NCBI GenBank assembly: GCA_026120185.1
Contig: JANUWF010001217.1
Span: 1,207,001 to 1,271,000, forward strand
Direction of reading: 5' to 3'
Length of the DNA stretch: 64,000 bases
From: Voacanga thouarsii
Taxonomy: Eukaryota; Streptophyta; Magnoliopsida; Gentianales; Apocynaceae
In this document: positions 33,640 through 46,655 of the stretch, piece by piece
How positions within the stretch are numbered: position 1 is the first letter of the stretch
Layout: each line of letters opens with the position of its first letter
The notes under the pieces: generated by a model
What the model was told of the DNA's origin: nothing
The model's database searches: none
Seen by the model: the letters and a program-made list of their open reading frames with translations, nothing else
Made by a program: the position numbers and the translations under genes

Positions 33640-34930
33640 CTCGATTGGTTGCTATTATTAAAAGCTGCAAGGAATGTTTCATTTGGGATTACCATGAGAT
33701 GTCTGGGCTAGACACAAGGATCATTAAACATCGGCTATCGATAAAAAATGGCTACAAACCACACAAGTAGGCGGTTAGATACTTCAATCCTAAGATCATA
33801 CCCATGATCTCAGGATAGAGCAGTTGATAGCCCGATATGCTAAATGGATCTCCAACATAGTACTAGTCATTAAAAAGAACGGTTAGATATGGGTTTGCAT
33901 TGATTTTTGTGACTTGAACCTGACAACATCTAAAGATGAGTATGTCATATTGATAGTTGATATGCCGGTAGATGCAGCAGCCGTCCATCAATTCCTTAAC
34001 TTTAAGGATGAATATTTAGGTTATAACAAAATTTTTATAACTAAGGAAGATGTTCACAAATCAGCCTTCGATGCTCAGGATCGATTGAACGGTTTGGTGG
34101 GTCACCATGCCATTCGGCCTTAAGAATGCTAGAGTAACTTTACAATGGGTAATGAACTTTATCATGATGCAGAAATATAGCTTGAAAATGAATTCAGCTA
34201 AATATGTCACTGGAGTCGCGGTCGATCAATTTTAAAGCTCCTTTGTTCATCATAAAAGGATCAAGATAGACTCCAACAAGGCAAAAGCAATCATGGAATT
34301 TAGACCTCTTAGAAATAAGAAGACATTGCCTAGTTGATCAGGAAAATCAACTTCCTAAAGCGCTTGTGACTAATTGAGCTGGGATTTCATCCTTGTTAAG
34401 ACTAAAGTAGGCAGAGCAATTTGTTTGGGGAATGGAACAGCAAGACTCGTTCGGTCAAATCAAGCAATCATTAACTAATCCGCCAGTACTATTACTCCTT
34501 CAATCAGATCAGTCGCTCAAGCTCTATATTTCGGCAGCTGAAGAATTAATTAGATACTTGTTGGAGCAAGATAACCAATATAAAATTGAGTAAGCTATAT
34601 ACTACCTCAACAGACTGCTCAATGACACTAAAACTAGGTATTCTCCTGTTGAAAAGCTAATCTTTTTTTTTATATATATATATTATGCTTGAACTAAGTT
34701 AGAATATTACTTATTGTCAATAGAGGTGCATATATTGTGTAAAGTAGACATAGTCAGATATCTCCTCAACTGGCCTGCACTACAAGGCAAGATAATGAAA
34801 AGGGTCGTCAAGCTTAATGTATTTGCCCTCAAATACATTCCACTTCAAGAAGTCAAAAGTCAGGTAGTGGTAAATTTCTTGGCCGAATACGTCCATATTT
34901 GCACGTTGAGGATTTGGTCACAGTTGCACA
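33640..34930 (+). pseudogene. Tat reverse transcriptase and RNase H remnant
   Basis: RT blocks: YHEMSGLDTRIIKHRLSI (about 33690), ARYAKWISNI with IKKNG (33835-33885), DLNLTTSKDEYVI, and GYNKIFITKEDVHKSAF (about 34020). The YIDD catalytic block is deleted. RNase H and connection: PPVLLLLQSDQSLKLYIS (about 34480), TRYSPVEKL, LEYYLLSIEVHILCKVDIV. Many stops and frameshifts. Confidence 0.82.
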
Positions 34931-34959
34931 ACAGTATATAAATATCCAGCTAAGGATTT

Positions 34960-35340
34960 TGACATTTGATGGATCAAAGACTAGTTAAGAGGTAGGAGCT
35001 GGTCTAACCATTACTTCCCTAGGCGGTCACAAAGGAAGGTTCTTATTTGAGCTAGACACCGTTTGCACTAATAACCAAGCAAAGTATAAGACTCTTATCA
35101 TTGGCTTAGAAGTGTCTGCTGCAAAGGGCGTCCAGGCAGTACAAATCATTTGTGACTCGTAATTGGTGATCAAATAGTCGACTGGAAAGTATAAATGCTT
35201 GAATTCAAAGTTAATTCCCCTGCAACAAAAAGACCTTTGGTTTGATCGGGTAATTTATAGATATGTTGATCATACATATGCCAAAGGAACAATAATGAAG
35301 CTAATGATTTGGCACAATAGGCTTCTGGAGGAATATATTT
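34960..35340 (+). pseudogene. Second (archaeal-type) RNase H of the Tat element
   Basis: FDGSK near 34962 and CTNNQAKYKTLIIGLEV near 35065-35115 are the two signature blocks of the duplicate RNase H that defines the Tat lineage. Interrupted by stops. Confidence 0.8.
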
Positions 35341-35399
35341 GTCAGGCTAAGAAAAAACCATGTGTGCAGTATTGATGACTAACCTTCTAAAGATAGGCA

Positions 35400-36610
35400 G
35401 ACAAGTCTCATTGCTTGCTTGAAAGATCCGTCTGCCAAGTCCAGTCGGCAAGTCAAGAATATGGTAACAAATTACTTATTGGTAGATGGTGACTTGTACA
35501 AAAGAAGTCACAACACCTTGCTACTCAAGTGCCTGAGGAAAGAGGAATTTTTGCTTGCAAAAGCTAAGGTACATGAAGGATTGTGTAGGACTTATCAAGC
35601 TTAAACTTAGATGGACAATACATAGGTATAACTTTTATTGGCTTACTATTACATCAGATTGCTTCAAGTATGCCAAAGGATATACGAGCTACCAGAAACA
35701 TGGAAGTTACAAAGAGTCTCGGCTACACAACTCCATCCAGTCATTAAGCTATAGTCTTTCCACAGCTAGGCAATAGATAGCATTGGTAAGATCTATCCAT
35801 CATCCTCAAAAGAGCATACTTTTATTTTGGCCACCACTAACTACTTCACTAAGTGGGTTGAAGCACACTAATGGACAAAGTTAGCTAGGAAATTATTTAC
35901 CAATTTGATATTTCAAAATCCATTGCAACCAATCAAGGTACAATGGTTATTGGTGATAGAATGATCTCATTTGCTCAGTAGTTTGGTATTAAGATTATTC
36001 ATTTTGTGTCATACTATGCTCAGGCTAATAGCCAATTAGTAGAAGCTCCTAACTGTATTTTAATTTATATGCTGAAGAAGAATGTTAAAGACCATCCTTG
36101 AAAGTGTCACAAAATATTAAACCAAGTTCTTTGGACCTTCGAAATTCAAAGAGAATGGCAATCGAATTCACGCCTTTCAAATTAATTTATTGCCAGGATG
36201 TTGTTCTATCACTTAAGATTTCTGTCCAATCAACTAGGGTGATTAGACAACATGGTTTGCAGTCAGATGAATATCAGCAAGCTATGATTTTAAAGTTGGA
36301 TGTCCTGGATGATGTTCGGCTATTTGCCCTTGAGCTTTTGAAAACTAGCAAGGAAAAGGTAGTTAGATCTTATAATCTAAAGGTCCGGAAGAAAGTGTTC
36401 AAAGCTGGTGACTTGGTCTGGAAAATCATTCTGCCAGCCAATCCAAAAGACCCGAGGATTGATAAGTGATCACTTACATAGGAAGGCCATTACTTGATCA
36501 ATTAAGTCATACAAGGAAGATCTTACAAGTTAATAAAACCAGAAGGGCTAGAATTGGAGAAGAGCATAAATGGTAAATTTTTAAAGCCTTACTACCCTTC
36601 CATATGGGAG
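35400..36610 (+). pseudogene. Tat integrase remnant
   Basis: DPSAKSSRQVKNMVTNYLL (about 35425), KVHEGLCRTYQA with the zinc-binding His (35570), YAKGYTSYQKHG (35670), FTKWVEAH in the catalytic core (about 35850), IEFTPFKLIY (about 36160) and the C-terminal LVWKIILPANPKDPR (36410), then KFLKPYYPS near 36580. Catalytic Asp/Glu residues cannot all be read. Several stops. Confidence 0.82.
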
Positions 36611-36705
36611 AGGATTCAAAATTAAGAAAAAGTTGGGAGAATTGTCCCAGCTATAGGCCAACCGCTTTTATAACCATTCTAAATTTTTTAAAAGAAAAGT
36701 GTCTA

Positions 36706-37470
36706 GTGACCACTAGGAGTGTATACAGATCGGATTGGGTCCGGGTCGCCCTGTCCCGGACCCGGGCCCGGACCTGTTTAAAAAAAAAAGTTCCAGATCC
36801 CACCTGAATATTTGGTGGGTTTGGAATAAAAAGACCCATACTCGTGTATCTAAGTATCGAGTCCAGGTCGGGTGAAAACTTAAAAAAAAAAAAAGAGAGA
36901 GAGAAAATACAGATTAAATAGATTTAAAGGACAAGTCTATTGCTCAATTCAATTAAATATATGTTTGCTTGTTAGTTAACTTTTATTTTTTCTTCCAAAC
37001 CAGCTAAAATATTTATTTTATTTTTCCTCAATTGAGAACTTCAACACTTTGATACAATATTATAAAATTATTTGGGTAGAATAAGAAATTATATATATAA
37101 TAAAAATTAAGGAAAGTATATCGCAAATTGTGAAATTATTTATAAAATTATTAAATGATTTACACTTCATTCTTATAAAGATAAGAAGTTATTTTTAGAA
37201 TAAAAAATATGGCCTATACTTTGCTTGACAGTATGTAAACTTGTTTAATTTGTTACATTAATATACCATTTTAACATATATAATATAATATAATATAATA
37301 AATATTTTATATAATATGTTATATAATATTTTTTAAATTAATCGAGTAAATGGATAATCATGTTCGAAACTATAATATCTATAACCGGACCCAATTATAT
37401 AAGTTAAGCGGGTAAACGGGTTTAAGCCGGGTCTAGATATATCTGGCCCGTTGACCGCCCTAGTGACCAC
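36706..37470. mobile_element. Nested hAT-type non-autonomous element (749 bp)
   Basis: The body is 36714-37462 with perfect 8-bp target duplications GTGACCAC (36706-36713 and 37463-37470). The ends TAGGAGTG and CCGCCCTA (complement TAGGGCGG) form short imperfect inverted repeats. GC-rich subterminal stretches (GGGTCCGGGTC, and near the right end AAGCCGGGTC) flank an AT-rich core. No transposase. Inserted between integrase and the antisense PMD ORF of the Tat element. Confidence 0.85.
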
Positions 37471-37799
37471 AGTTACAGGCCAGCAGGTCTAGCCTAATTG
37501 TTTTCAAATTCAACTAGTAGAGGGTAGCTGGGAGACTAGTCAAGGAAGATAGTTTGCAAAGGAGTTGGGTTGAGAACTTCATTACTTCCAGGAACCATTT
37601 TAGGATGACTTGGCTGTGTACTGCTAGTTATAGTTTGGTTCTCAGCTTTGCTTGCCTGGCTAGATACACTAGCTTAATCAGACATCTTGACTACTAGTGT
37701 AGCAATATCCTTCTCAGAAGCAGTCAAGCCAATGTTTTCCGCTCTAGGTTGTTTTCCTGTTGGATCAACAAAACAATGTTAAGAATCAAAAAGAGAAAA

Positions 37800-40270
37800 T
37801 TGGCAAGTTTCTAAAAGAAAGTCAGCCAGATGATTTTATTCTCAGGTAGATTCATTGGGCCAATTACCATTTTAGCAGCTTGCTTCCCCGTTTCAACTTG
37901 TTCCGCCTGGCAAGATGCAGGGACACTCAACATAGCACAGGTGTTTTCCCAGCGAGTTTCCAGTTTCTCAAGCATGTTTAGACAGTTGGCTTTCTCTTTA
38001 CTCAAGAAGGACTCTCGGCTCTCTAGGTTCCCAAGTTGGTTTTTCACTTTCCTTGTATTGTGGCACAACTGAGAAATGGCCCTCTGCAGGGATTTCTATT
38101 TGGTAGTCTCAACTCGGACGATAGATTTAGCTTGGGCCAACTTTGACTGTAGCCTAAATATCTCCGATGTAAAGTTTTTTGTTTTCTCTTTAATTTCCTG
38201 CAGGATTTCCTCAGTAATAGATAAGTCGATGAAAACTTACTCATATTGGCTGGAGAGTGATTCATTCTCAAAAGTAAGTTTGCTGGTCTCACTTAGCTTA
38301 TTTTCAACTTCATCCAATTTCTACTAGTGATAGCTAATATCAAAGCTTAATGAGGAGATTGCAAAGCCTAACAGTATATATAGTGTCTGGACATCAACTG
38401 AAAAGTCAGAGGCATCACAAAAAGTGTACAGAGTTCACTTTAATTTGATATGGGCTTCTTTATTAGTTGGAAAATGTTGGTCAATCATTGTTTTTAGAAA
38501 ACTAAAATGCTCTTGAACGGATGGTTGATCTTCTTTCTCACTAGAGACTCTGAAAAATGCATCAAGTTCTCTTTTAAGCACATTTAGAGGGGAGTCTTCT
38601 TTATCTCCTTCTTCAATAGGTTGACTGAAGGGTTGCTTGGTAGAAGACTCGGCAATTCTCTTTTTCTTGGGCTACACAAAATAATCATGTAAGGTGAAAT
38701 TACAAGAGGCAGCCTAGTCAAGATATTATTTACTTGAGAAGGAGAAGATTTGGGGGGTTTGCATTATTATTTTTGCTTTTTGTTTGAGTTAAAGAGTTTT
38801 TGTTTCAATATCAATGGGGTCATCAGCATCTCCACCTGCTGGATGAAGCATACCATATTAGGATTAATTGAGAAGGTTAGCAAGTCATATTGTATAGGAT
38901 GTTATTTGGCACATGCGCAATTTTTTGTGTATGTTGTCTCCTGGAACGGCAACCAGATGTGGAAGCTAGAATAGTAGTCTCAAGGGCAACAATAGAGCTG
39001 GACACTTCTTGTTCTTGTATGTTTAGGTTGGTGAGCCAAACATCAACTAGTGAATCAAACAACATGTTGCTCAAAGAAGTCCACTAAGTATCAAAGTCAG
39101 GAGTAGTTGCTATACAGGGAAGGAACTCATAAAAAATAAAGTAAGGAAGCATTTCCTCAAGCTTTGCCTGATGGATGATCAGATGTTCACTTGGCCATTC
39201 AGTATGACTATAAAAAGGAACAAGGAAGTCAGAAGGTGCTTGAATACCTTGCACCAAACCAAATTACTGGGTAACGCAATGGGGATTGTATGGTTCAGAA
39301 CAAATCATACTATGAGTTCCACCTGGATGGATTCCCAACAATAGGTCACGAGCAGTCAGCAGGTAAAACTAATTTTTCTTTGTAGGTTTTCCTTTGGCAT
39401 TCTTCAACTAGTCCGAGCCAACAATCCCAGAAATATAAAGGGACAAGTCAGAAATAGTCCTCTCATGATTGGAATGGAGTTCAATTAGGATATCAACAAG
39501 TGGGAAACCAATGACTGGAACTCGACAAAGGTGGTAACCAGTTATAAAGTTATTTGTCTCTATTAACTCAAGTTAGGAAAGACCAAAGCTGGATAAATAT
39601 TGGTACAACCATATCTGAAGCACCCAGAGAGGTCCAATCATAGACTTAATTTTTCTACGCTTGATCATCACTTAGGAAAGCTGGAATAGACCTCTATAAA
39701 TACTAGCAAGAAATAAAAAAGCCAAATCACCTGAATGGCCAGTCATTATCAGGTGAACAAAGTGTATATTTTTAGCCACTGCACTAACCACACTAGTGCA
39801 TACAACATATCTACAGACCCAAAAAATGAGGAAGGCGGTGTGCTCAGTATCGGTGGTTGGACCAGTCGACTCGTAGTTAGCTTGAATAAATTTAGGGTAA
39901 GAAAAAACATCCCTAGAGTGCTTGACAGCATAAGGGAGGTTCTTTTCCTGCAAGAAAGAGGCAAGATGAAGACCATTTATAGGAAGGCCAAGAATTACTA
40001 TCATGTCTAGTAAGATGGAGGTAATCATTCTAAAGGGGAACATAAAGACATAGATGGTCGGGTTCTAGAATGTGCTTACCATCAACAACAGTGCTTGCTT
40101 GATGGGATAACGTCAAGTGGTTGGGTAGACTACGTTATAAATCCCTCATTTCTACTATTCATTCCTATGTTGCTCAGAAATTCGATTAAGCCAAGACTCA
40201 TACTCTTCATGGTAGCTCGACTAGTACCTCCACTTGCTAGAAAATTTAGCGAGGTCCCATTGGTTGCTCG
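37800..40270 (-). pseudogene. Antisense plant mobile domain (PMD) ORF carried by the Tat element
   Basis: Read on the minus strand: YHEEYESWLNRISEQHRNE (40215-40150), then FPFRMITSILLDMIVILGLP (40040), AFLIFWVCRYVV (about 39830), LAFLFLASIYRGLFQLS (39720-39672), GPLWVLQIWLYQYL (about 39630), and a helical, charged tail to about 37810 (NLESRESFLSKEKANCL, likely coiled coil). The order of blocks is that of the plant mobile domain found in MAIN/MAIL-type proteins and in some transposons. It lies antisense to pol, between pol and the 3' LTR. Multiple stops and frameshifts mean it is not functional here. Family assignment is from recalled motif patterns. Confidence 0.65.
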
Positions 40271-40719
40271 TGATGGGTAGTTCCAGTCCGAACATCTTCA
40301 CATGGTTGATCATATCAAGGTTACTGGTTAAATCTATCATGACGGGGCCTAAAATAAAGATTAGTGTGGAGTTAGGGCAATGAATCATTGGACGACTATC
40401 TATGGCATTTGAGGAAGAATTGATAGGAAGTAGAAGTAGTGCAGGTAAACGACGAGGGTTTGTTTGCTAAAATAGTAAGGATTTCTCGTTTGAAGGGATG
40501 AAATTAAGCCAGTCAAAATTGGAGATAACAGAACATCATTGATTAGATTAAGAAATTTCAAATTCAAATATAATTTTGATTTGATCTAGGTTTCAGGAAT
40601 TGAAGATTATGATAAGGAATGAGGCTTTAAAAAGCCCAATTGCCAATTTTTTCGAAGTCGAAGAGTTATTTGTCCCATTTTCTTTGACAAGATAACAAGA
40701 CAAATAAGGGAACAAGCAT

Positions 40720-41643
40720 TGACACCTGAAAATACAACTAGCCAGACAAGTCAAGGCATAACTGGACAAGGTTGCCAAAAGCATCATTCGAACAAACTAG
40801 CTAGAGCGACCAGTCAGGAATGTCATTTGGATGGGCCAAACAGGTGTAAATGGATCAAGCAAGCCAAGCCAGGCAGCTTCCAACAGAATCTTGGGCAAAT
40901 TGGAGAAGCAGCCAGCCAGGAGTTTGACTCCAATTAAGAGACTTCATATCTTTAAGGAAGTTAGTTGTAACCAGTAGTTTGACTTCGATCAAGACACTTC
41001 CTATCTTCAGGGAAGTTGGTTATTGAGGAGATAATGCATGTATTTCTCTCCAAGTAACCTCTTACTTCACCATTAACGATCATGGAGCAACCGCGATCAC
41101 TATTTTCTCCATTTACAATCATGGAGGCATGACTTGGAAGCTTGGAGACCAAGGAATTTTGCCTATAAAAGCTAGAAGATGAACAGGAGAAAAGGAGGAC
41201 ATCAAGAAATCATCTCAAGAGCATATTTCATTTCTTAATTTCGTTTGAAAGCTTGTTTTACTATTTTTCTTTACAACTTTCCTTTAAATTTATGTACTTT
41301 TATAGTTTTTAATCAATCCAACGAAGTTTTTCTTTCAAATTATTGAATATTTGTGCTCCTGAGTTTTTACCTTGGTCTCCAATTTCCTTCCAATTCACAT
41401 TAAATTATTGAATTCACTTCATGAATTAAGCTTGCTTTGGGGCTTTTTGGAGTACTCCAAAGAACCCTATCGTTTGATTTTTAGGTTCCTATGCAATTTT
41501 CTAGAAATATTTGCATAGTGGAAGTAAAAAGAGGTCTACAATATCTGACCGGTCAAATATCTCTTTCGACCAGTCTAATCACAGCTAAACCAATCCAGCC
41601 AATCACTGACTTAACAACGAAATGGTGAATTCCAAATTCAACA
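40720..41643 (+). repeat. 3' LTR of the second Tat element
   Basis: Starts TGACACCTGAAAATAC and ends AATTCAACA. TATA box at 41164-41170. About 50 bp longer than the 5' LTR because a segment containing AGTTTGACT(C/T)C...GGAAGTT is tandemly repeated (about 40919-41020). Confidence 0.9.
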
Positions 41644-42117
41644 GAACCTTTATCTAATTCATATTGCAAGTGAAATGCCATTTGGATCATGAAGAGTAAG
41701 TGAGCTTACATTTGCTCACATTGCAAAAGGACAACTTGTTCTTCCACAAACTCTCAGTGATCATGCTGTCGATCTCATTAAAAAGGTTACTTTTAAAGTT
41801 GTCCAACACCTTCTATTTATTCCATTAATATCCACTAATCATAATTTGTTAAATGATACTATCCAGTTACTTGAGATTGATGAAAACTCTAAACTGGGAT
41901 GTCAAGGAGTAGATTCTGTCAAAAGTCATTCGTGGTTTGAGGAAGTTGATTGGAATGGAAGGAGAGTCCGCTCAACTCCTGCTTCTCATGATATCATTTT
42001 TTGTATTAATCAATATCTGGGAAGTCGTACTAAAGAGAACGTATCGCTGTATTATTCCCATCTACATGACTTAGTAGATCTGAACTATGATACTCCGATC
42101 TCACATGAGATTTGATG
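41644..42117 (+). pseudogene. PP2C/cNMP-binding/kinase protein, 3' portion of the remnant
   Basis: Directly continues the coding interrupted at 29820. The exon at 41644-41786 reads SEMPFGS, stop, R-VSEL, then HIAKGQLVLPQTLSDHAVDL. The last exon, about 41860-42115, reads LLEIDENSKLGCQGVDSVKS then HSWFEEVDWNGRR and ends in TGA. These are the terminal kinase lobe and AGC-type tail blocks of the At2g20050-type protein. The last exon is almost undamaged in its first half, in contrast to the 5' exons. Confidence 0.85.
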
Positions 42118-42438
42118 ATAAGTCTGAATAGTATTTAAGAATAAGTTTAAGTACTCTTTATCTTCTTATCACATGAGGACGGTGGTTAAATAGTTGACCG
42201 TCGGTGTTATCAGGCCCGTTGTTGCACTTTTGGATCTGCGAGTATGAGGCGTGATATTTGATATCAAAGTAGATGACTAGTCTTTAGTATGAGAACTAAG
42301 TCACGCCACCTGGTTAGTCCTTGATTTGATCCATAAGTTTAGACCTAGGATGTGTGGGCCTAAAAGGGGGGGGTTAATGTGACACCTGATCCCACATAGA
42401 ATTTTGATGATAAGTATGATGGGGCATGACATGAACAC
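42118..42438. other. Short spacer with a direct repeat
   Basis: A 30-base phrase (GATCTCACATGAGATTTGATG / GATCCCACATAGAATTTTGA, each followed by TGATAAGT-like text) occurs at about 42098 and 42390. This suggests the ends of another small insertion, but clean boundaries are not visible. Confidence 0.4.
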
Positions 42439-44275
42439 TAGGGCTGCTCATGGTTCGGTTTGATTCAAGAATTTTGGTATTCCTGGTACCGTCCTAAAAT
42501 TTTGACTCTCCTGTATCTTTAATACCGATCCTGAATTACAGATCTAAAATCTCCATCTTGAGTTGTCTCAGGACAAGTCGGGACAGAGATTCTAAACTTT
42601 GATTCTAACAGATTCGGAACAAGTTAGGATTGATATTCGGAATTTTAGTTCTAACAATTTTGGGACAAAATCAGTACTAAATTGGGTTTCAAAAATTTTT
42701 GAACATTTTTCACTGAAGCATAAAAATGACATTAACAATCCTGAATCCTTTTGGTAATATATAAACAAATCATCCAATCCTAGTAAATTTCTTTTCCGTG
42801 ACAAAAAAACGAATCCTAAGAGAAACACATAGCGATGTTGGGATAAAAATCAGAGCAAATTCTTCCTTGAGAGTATCATTCCATACCTCTATAGTATGTA
42901 TCGAATCACATTTGGGCAAGTCAAAAATACATCTTCCAAAAGCAAAATAATCAAATCTCGTTTTCTTTCTTGGACAAGAAACACTTCAAATCAGTTAGCT
43001 TTGCATCAAAACTGGAAAATCCCATAATCTAAAACCGTAAGGAAGATATGAAAAACTAAGTTTGAAGATCGAATGATTGATTATTAGCTCAACGAAAGCC
43101 AAAGAGAAAGAGAGGGGATGAGGAACACGGTCAAAATATTTTCTGGTGACTCTTAAATCAATTGAAGGGGCAGTTTGAACAGACAAAGGGTACATAAACG
43201 ACAATGGATCACTGGAATACCAATTGCTATCGTTTTGGGTAGACTGCAAGTTGTTGCGGTAGTAGTCAGGATTGACCTAGTAAAAGTACAAATACTTGGG
43301 TGTAGCTAGTAGAAAAACTCTAATACCAAATCGAAACCCAGAATATTTGGGTAATGCAAATTTGCCCCCTAAACATTATATTTTAGACACAATGGACTCA
43401 ATCAGGCAAGGAAGAAAACTTAGCCCATTTACCCCGAATAATTTGGGTTTGGTCAAAAGAGTCTCTAAATATTTATTTTAATTTTTTGAAGAATTCTTTT
43501 GGCTATCTCCATGACTATTTGCACAAAAAGAAATATATGCCAATTATATAAGTCAAGTAAGAGGGGTGAAAATAATATTTTACATATTTTCTTTTCTTAT
43601 TTATTTATTATTATTATTATTATTATTTTCTTTCTTCTCTTTTTTCCCCCTTATCGCCATTGCTGTCATTTTTGAATGAACTTTTCTATTTCCTCAAGCA
43701 TTGAATATTAGTTAAATATTAATTTAATTTAATTTAATTGATAATAAATGTCATATAAGTATATTTGGATTGAAATTATGTTGAGTTTTTCTTTAAGGAA
43801 TACAAATATAATTTTGAATTTTATGAAAATTTTATAAATTCAAAGATTAATATTGAGATATACTTAAAGTGAATAATAAAATATTAATATATCACAAATA
43901 AAATACATTTTATTAGATTTATTTTTTGTTTAAAAAAAGCTTGAAATATCTATTTTAGATCATTGTTAAACAAGTATATTGTGAGAGACAATTTGATAAA
44001 CTAAATTTTGAATATAATAATGTATTTTGTTAAACTCTAAGATATAGAGTCTGAATTTGAATACTTCAAGCCTTTTTTTTTTTTTCTAAAATGAAAATAG
44101 ACTTAATGTAATGAATTTTATTTCTAAAATATTAATATTATTCAATTTTAATAGTTTATAGTGTTAATTTATAAGTTCATAAATTTTTTATAAAATTTAA
44201 AATTATACTAACATTTAAAAAATCAATATAATCTTAATCCAAGAATAATTAAAATAACAAGAGTCAACTCAAGGA

Positions 44276-46615
44276 TAGATTGTAACACCCTGTTACCTAG
44301 GCCCGTCGGGGCAGGGGATGTCACCCCGTCCAAAGGACAAATGGTCTTTATAACTAGGTCACACAATCAAAATAGCGGAATAAAAATGATATTTTAACTT
44401 AAAATTTTTTACAACCCAAGAATAAATCCAAGAATACAAAAAACAAATCCATAATAAAATTTATCCACTCTCATCTCTCCAAAGCATTACACAAAATAAA
44501 TTACCAGAAAATCTTCCAAAGCAGGCAATATCTAGCTACTCATCCCCACAACAGGTCGACCTGAAATCATGGTAAAAAGGGTGAAGAGACAAAAATCTCA
44601 GTAAGTCCGTGTGTACTTTGAGTGTCCAGTGAAAATAGTTCGTGAATGCAGAGTATAAAATTTTTATAAGAGAAATACTGGCAAGCGATAAACTGCAGTC
44701 AAAATCAAGAGTGGCGTTTTGGCTTTTTCAACTATACAGGTACAATAAAATCAACCACTCAAAAGAAATGATTATGGGTTACCACACGTTAGGCCCCATA
44801 ACCTGTCAAATTGCCGACACTTTGTGCAGACTGATAAAAGGTAGGTGATCAGCCTACCGGGCAAGATACTCCTCCTTCTTTATACCCAAACAACAACCGG
44901 GTGTCCATTCCGGCAAAACACAGTCACTTGACTGAAATAAAAACTACTAGCTCAAACCGGCATGACTAAGTAGTACTGACATTTCTCTAAGTTGAGTTTA
45001 TCTGCTAGAGGTAGCCTCCTGCCAGAAGACTCACTCTTGCTTTTCAAAACTAGTACTACTAGCCTACCCTTATTGAGTACTCAACGAACGTATCCTACTT
45101 GGGAAAAATGAACAAAACACAGTTTCACTTGAAAATAGCAATTAAAGGTTTTCCAAAGTCTTTGTCAAAATCATTTTTAGAAAGAATTTTAAGTTTGAGT
45201 AAATCTACTTATTGATTTTCAAATAATTCATTTAACTGAAATAAGGAAGAAGTCAATCCTCAATTGCCTTTACAGAAATGAGTGTCCATGCACTCTACAT
45301 TTGACTTGTTGTAATAAACATTTTACATCAATCGGATTTTATGTAGGAACTTACCTGATCCTTACTCACAATAAAGGTCTCTAACAGTTGACCTAACCCC
45401 GCATGGGGTAAATATAAACCACAATCAAACTCATGCCAAAATCCACTTTCACAAATAAAACTAACTCAACTCACTACTACCATGATTCTAATATCCCAAG
45501 CTTTAAGGCCACATAATAAATAAAAAGGTTTATAAGCCAAAGCTAATTTTGATATTTAAAATAATTAGTGTTTTGGGAAATAGGTACCAATAAGTTGAAA
45601 GTTTAAATCTTGCTAAATTAATTTATAATTTATTTGATGAAGGGTCCTAGGTGGTTTTAGGTAAAATAATAATTTATTAATAATTAATTACTGAAAATAA
45701 TTGATAATTAAAATTAGTTGAAAATAAAGTTTAATGAGTCTTGATTGAAAGATAATAAATAAATTTTAATAGGTTTCGATTAAAAGATAATGATTAAATT
45801 TTAATAATAAATATTTTGCTTGATATGATTATTTTCATAAAAGGCTTTATCATTTCATATAATATCTATATATTTTATTTTTCTAGCAAAAGCTATTATT
45901 TATTTGACTAAAATATCCTTATTATATATATAATAATCCAAATCTACCATTCCTGTGATTTTTTCGAAATTACTAGCAAAAATCATAATATTAAATATTT
46001 TATTGAAGGAATAAAATTAGTTTAGGGACAACTAGATCATGATCATATTCCTATTGCTAACCACAATCATGAACATATACTCCCTCCAATTCATCAAATC
46101 ATCCAAATCATGAATATAAGTATAGATCTAAATTTATTAAGGCATAATCCAACCTTTACTAGCATAAACATAATCATGGCTTCAATAATCATACTTGAAT
46201 ATAAATTTTATTCACCAACGGTGACATAATCTCTAACATGCTTGATTACATATATCACTCTCAACATGGAGACATGCATTAAACCCTAAAACATCATAAT
46301 AGCATCCAAGATAAATCATCACATGCATCAACCCCAACTCCATCATATACACACATTCATTCATACTTCAAACTCAACTCATCACAACAACACATGCTTA
46401 AACCACACTCATAGCCCATCTCCTTCCAATATCATCCTAGAGATATGAATCTAGAGCCTAAAAAGAGGGTTGAAGGGACTTACTTGATTGATGAGTACCT
46501 TGAAGGAGTTTCGAATGGATCTCAATTCCTAGATGTTTAAATCCGTCCAAGGGAGATGAAGAAAGCATAGCCATTGGTGAAGAAGTCATTCGGCCAAGAG
46601 AGAGAGGATGTTCGG

Positions 46616-46655
<40 letters not shown>

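Larger units (their letters stand above)
29821..41643 (+). mobile_element. Full-length but decayed Tat-lineage gypsy element (11.8 kb)
   Basis: 5' LTR, gag, protease, RT, RNase H, second RNase H, integrase, an antisense PMD ORF and 3' LTR are all recognisable. It interrupts the kinase exon of the PP2C/kinase pseudogene: GAACT (29816-29820) lies before it and GAACC (41644-41648) after it, consistent with a 5-bp target duplication that has diverged by one base. The first unambiguous TG of the LTR is at 29823; two extra bases (AT) precede it in both LTRs or flanks. The LTRs are clearly diverged, so insertion is old. A hAT-type element is nested at 36714-37462. Confidence 0.9.
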
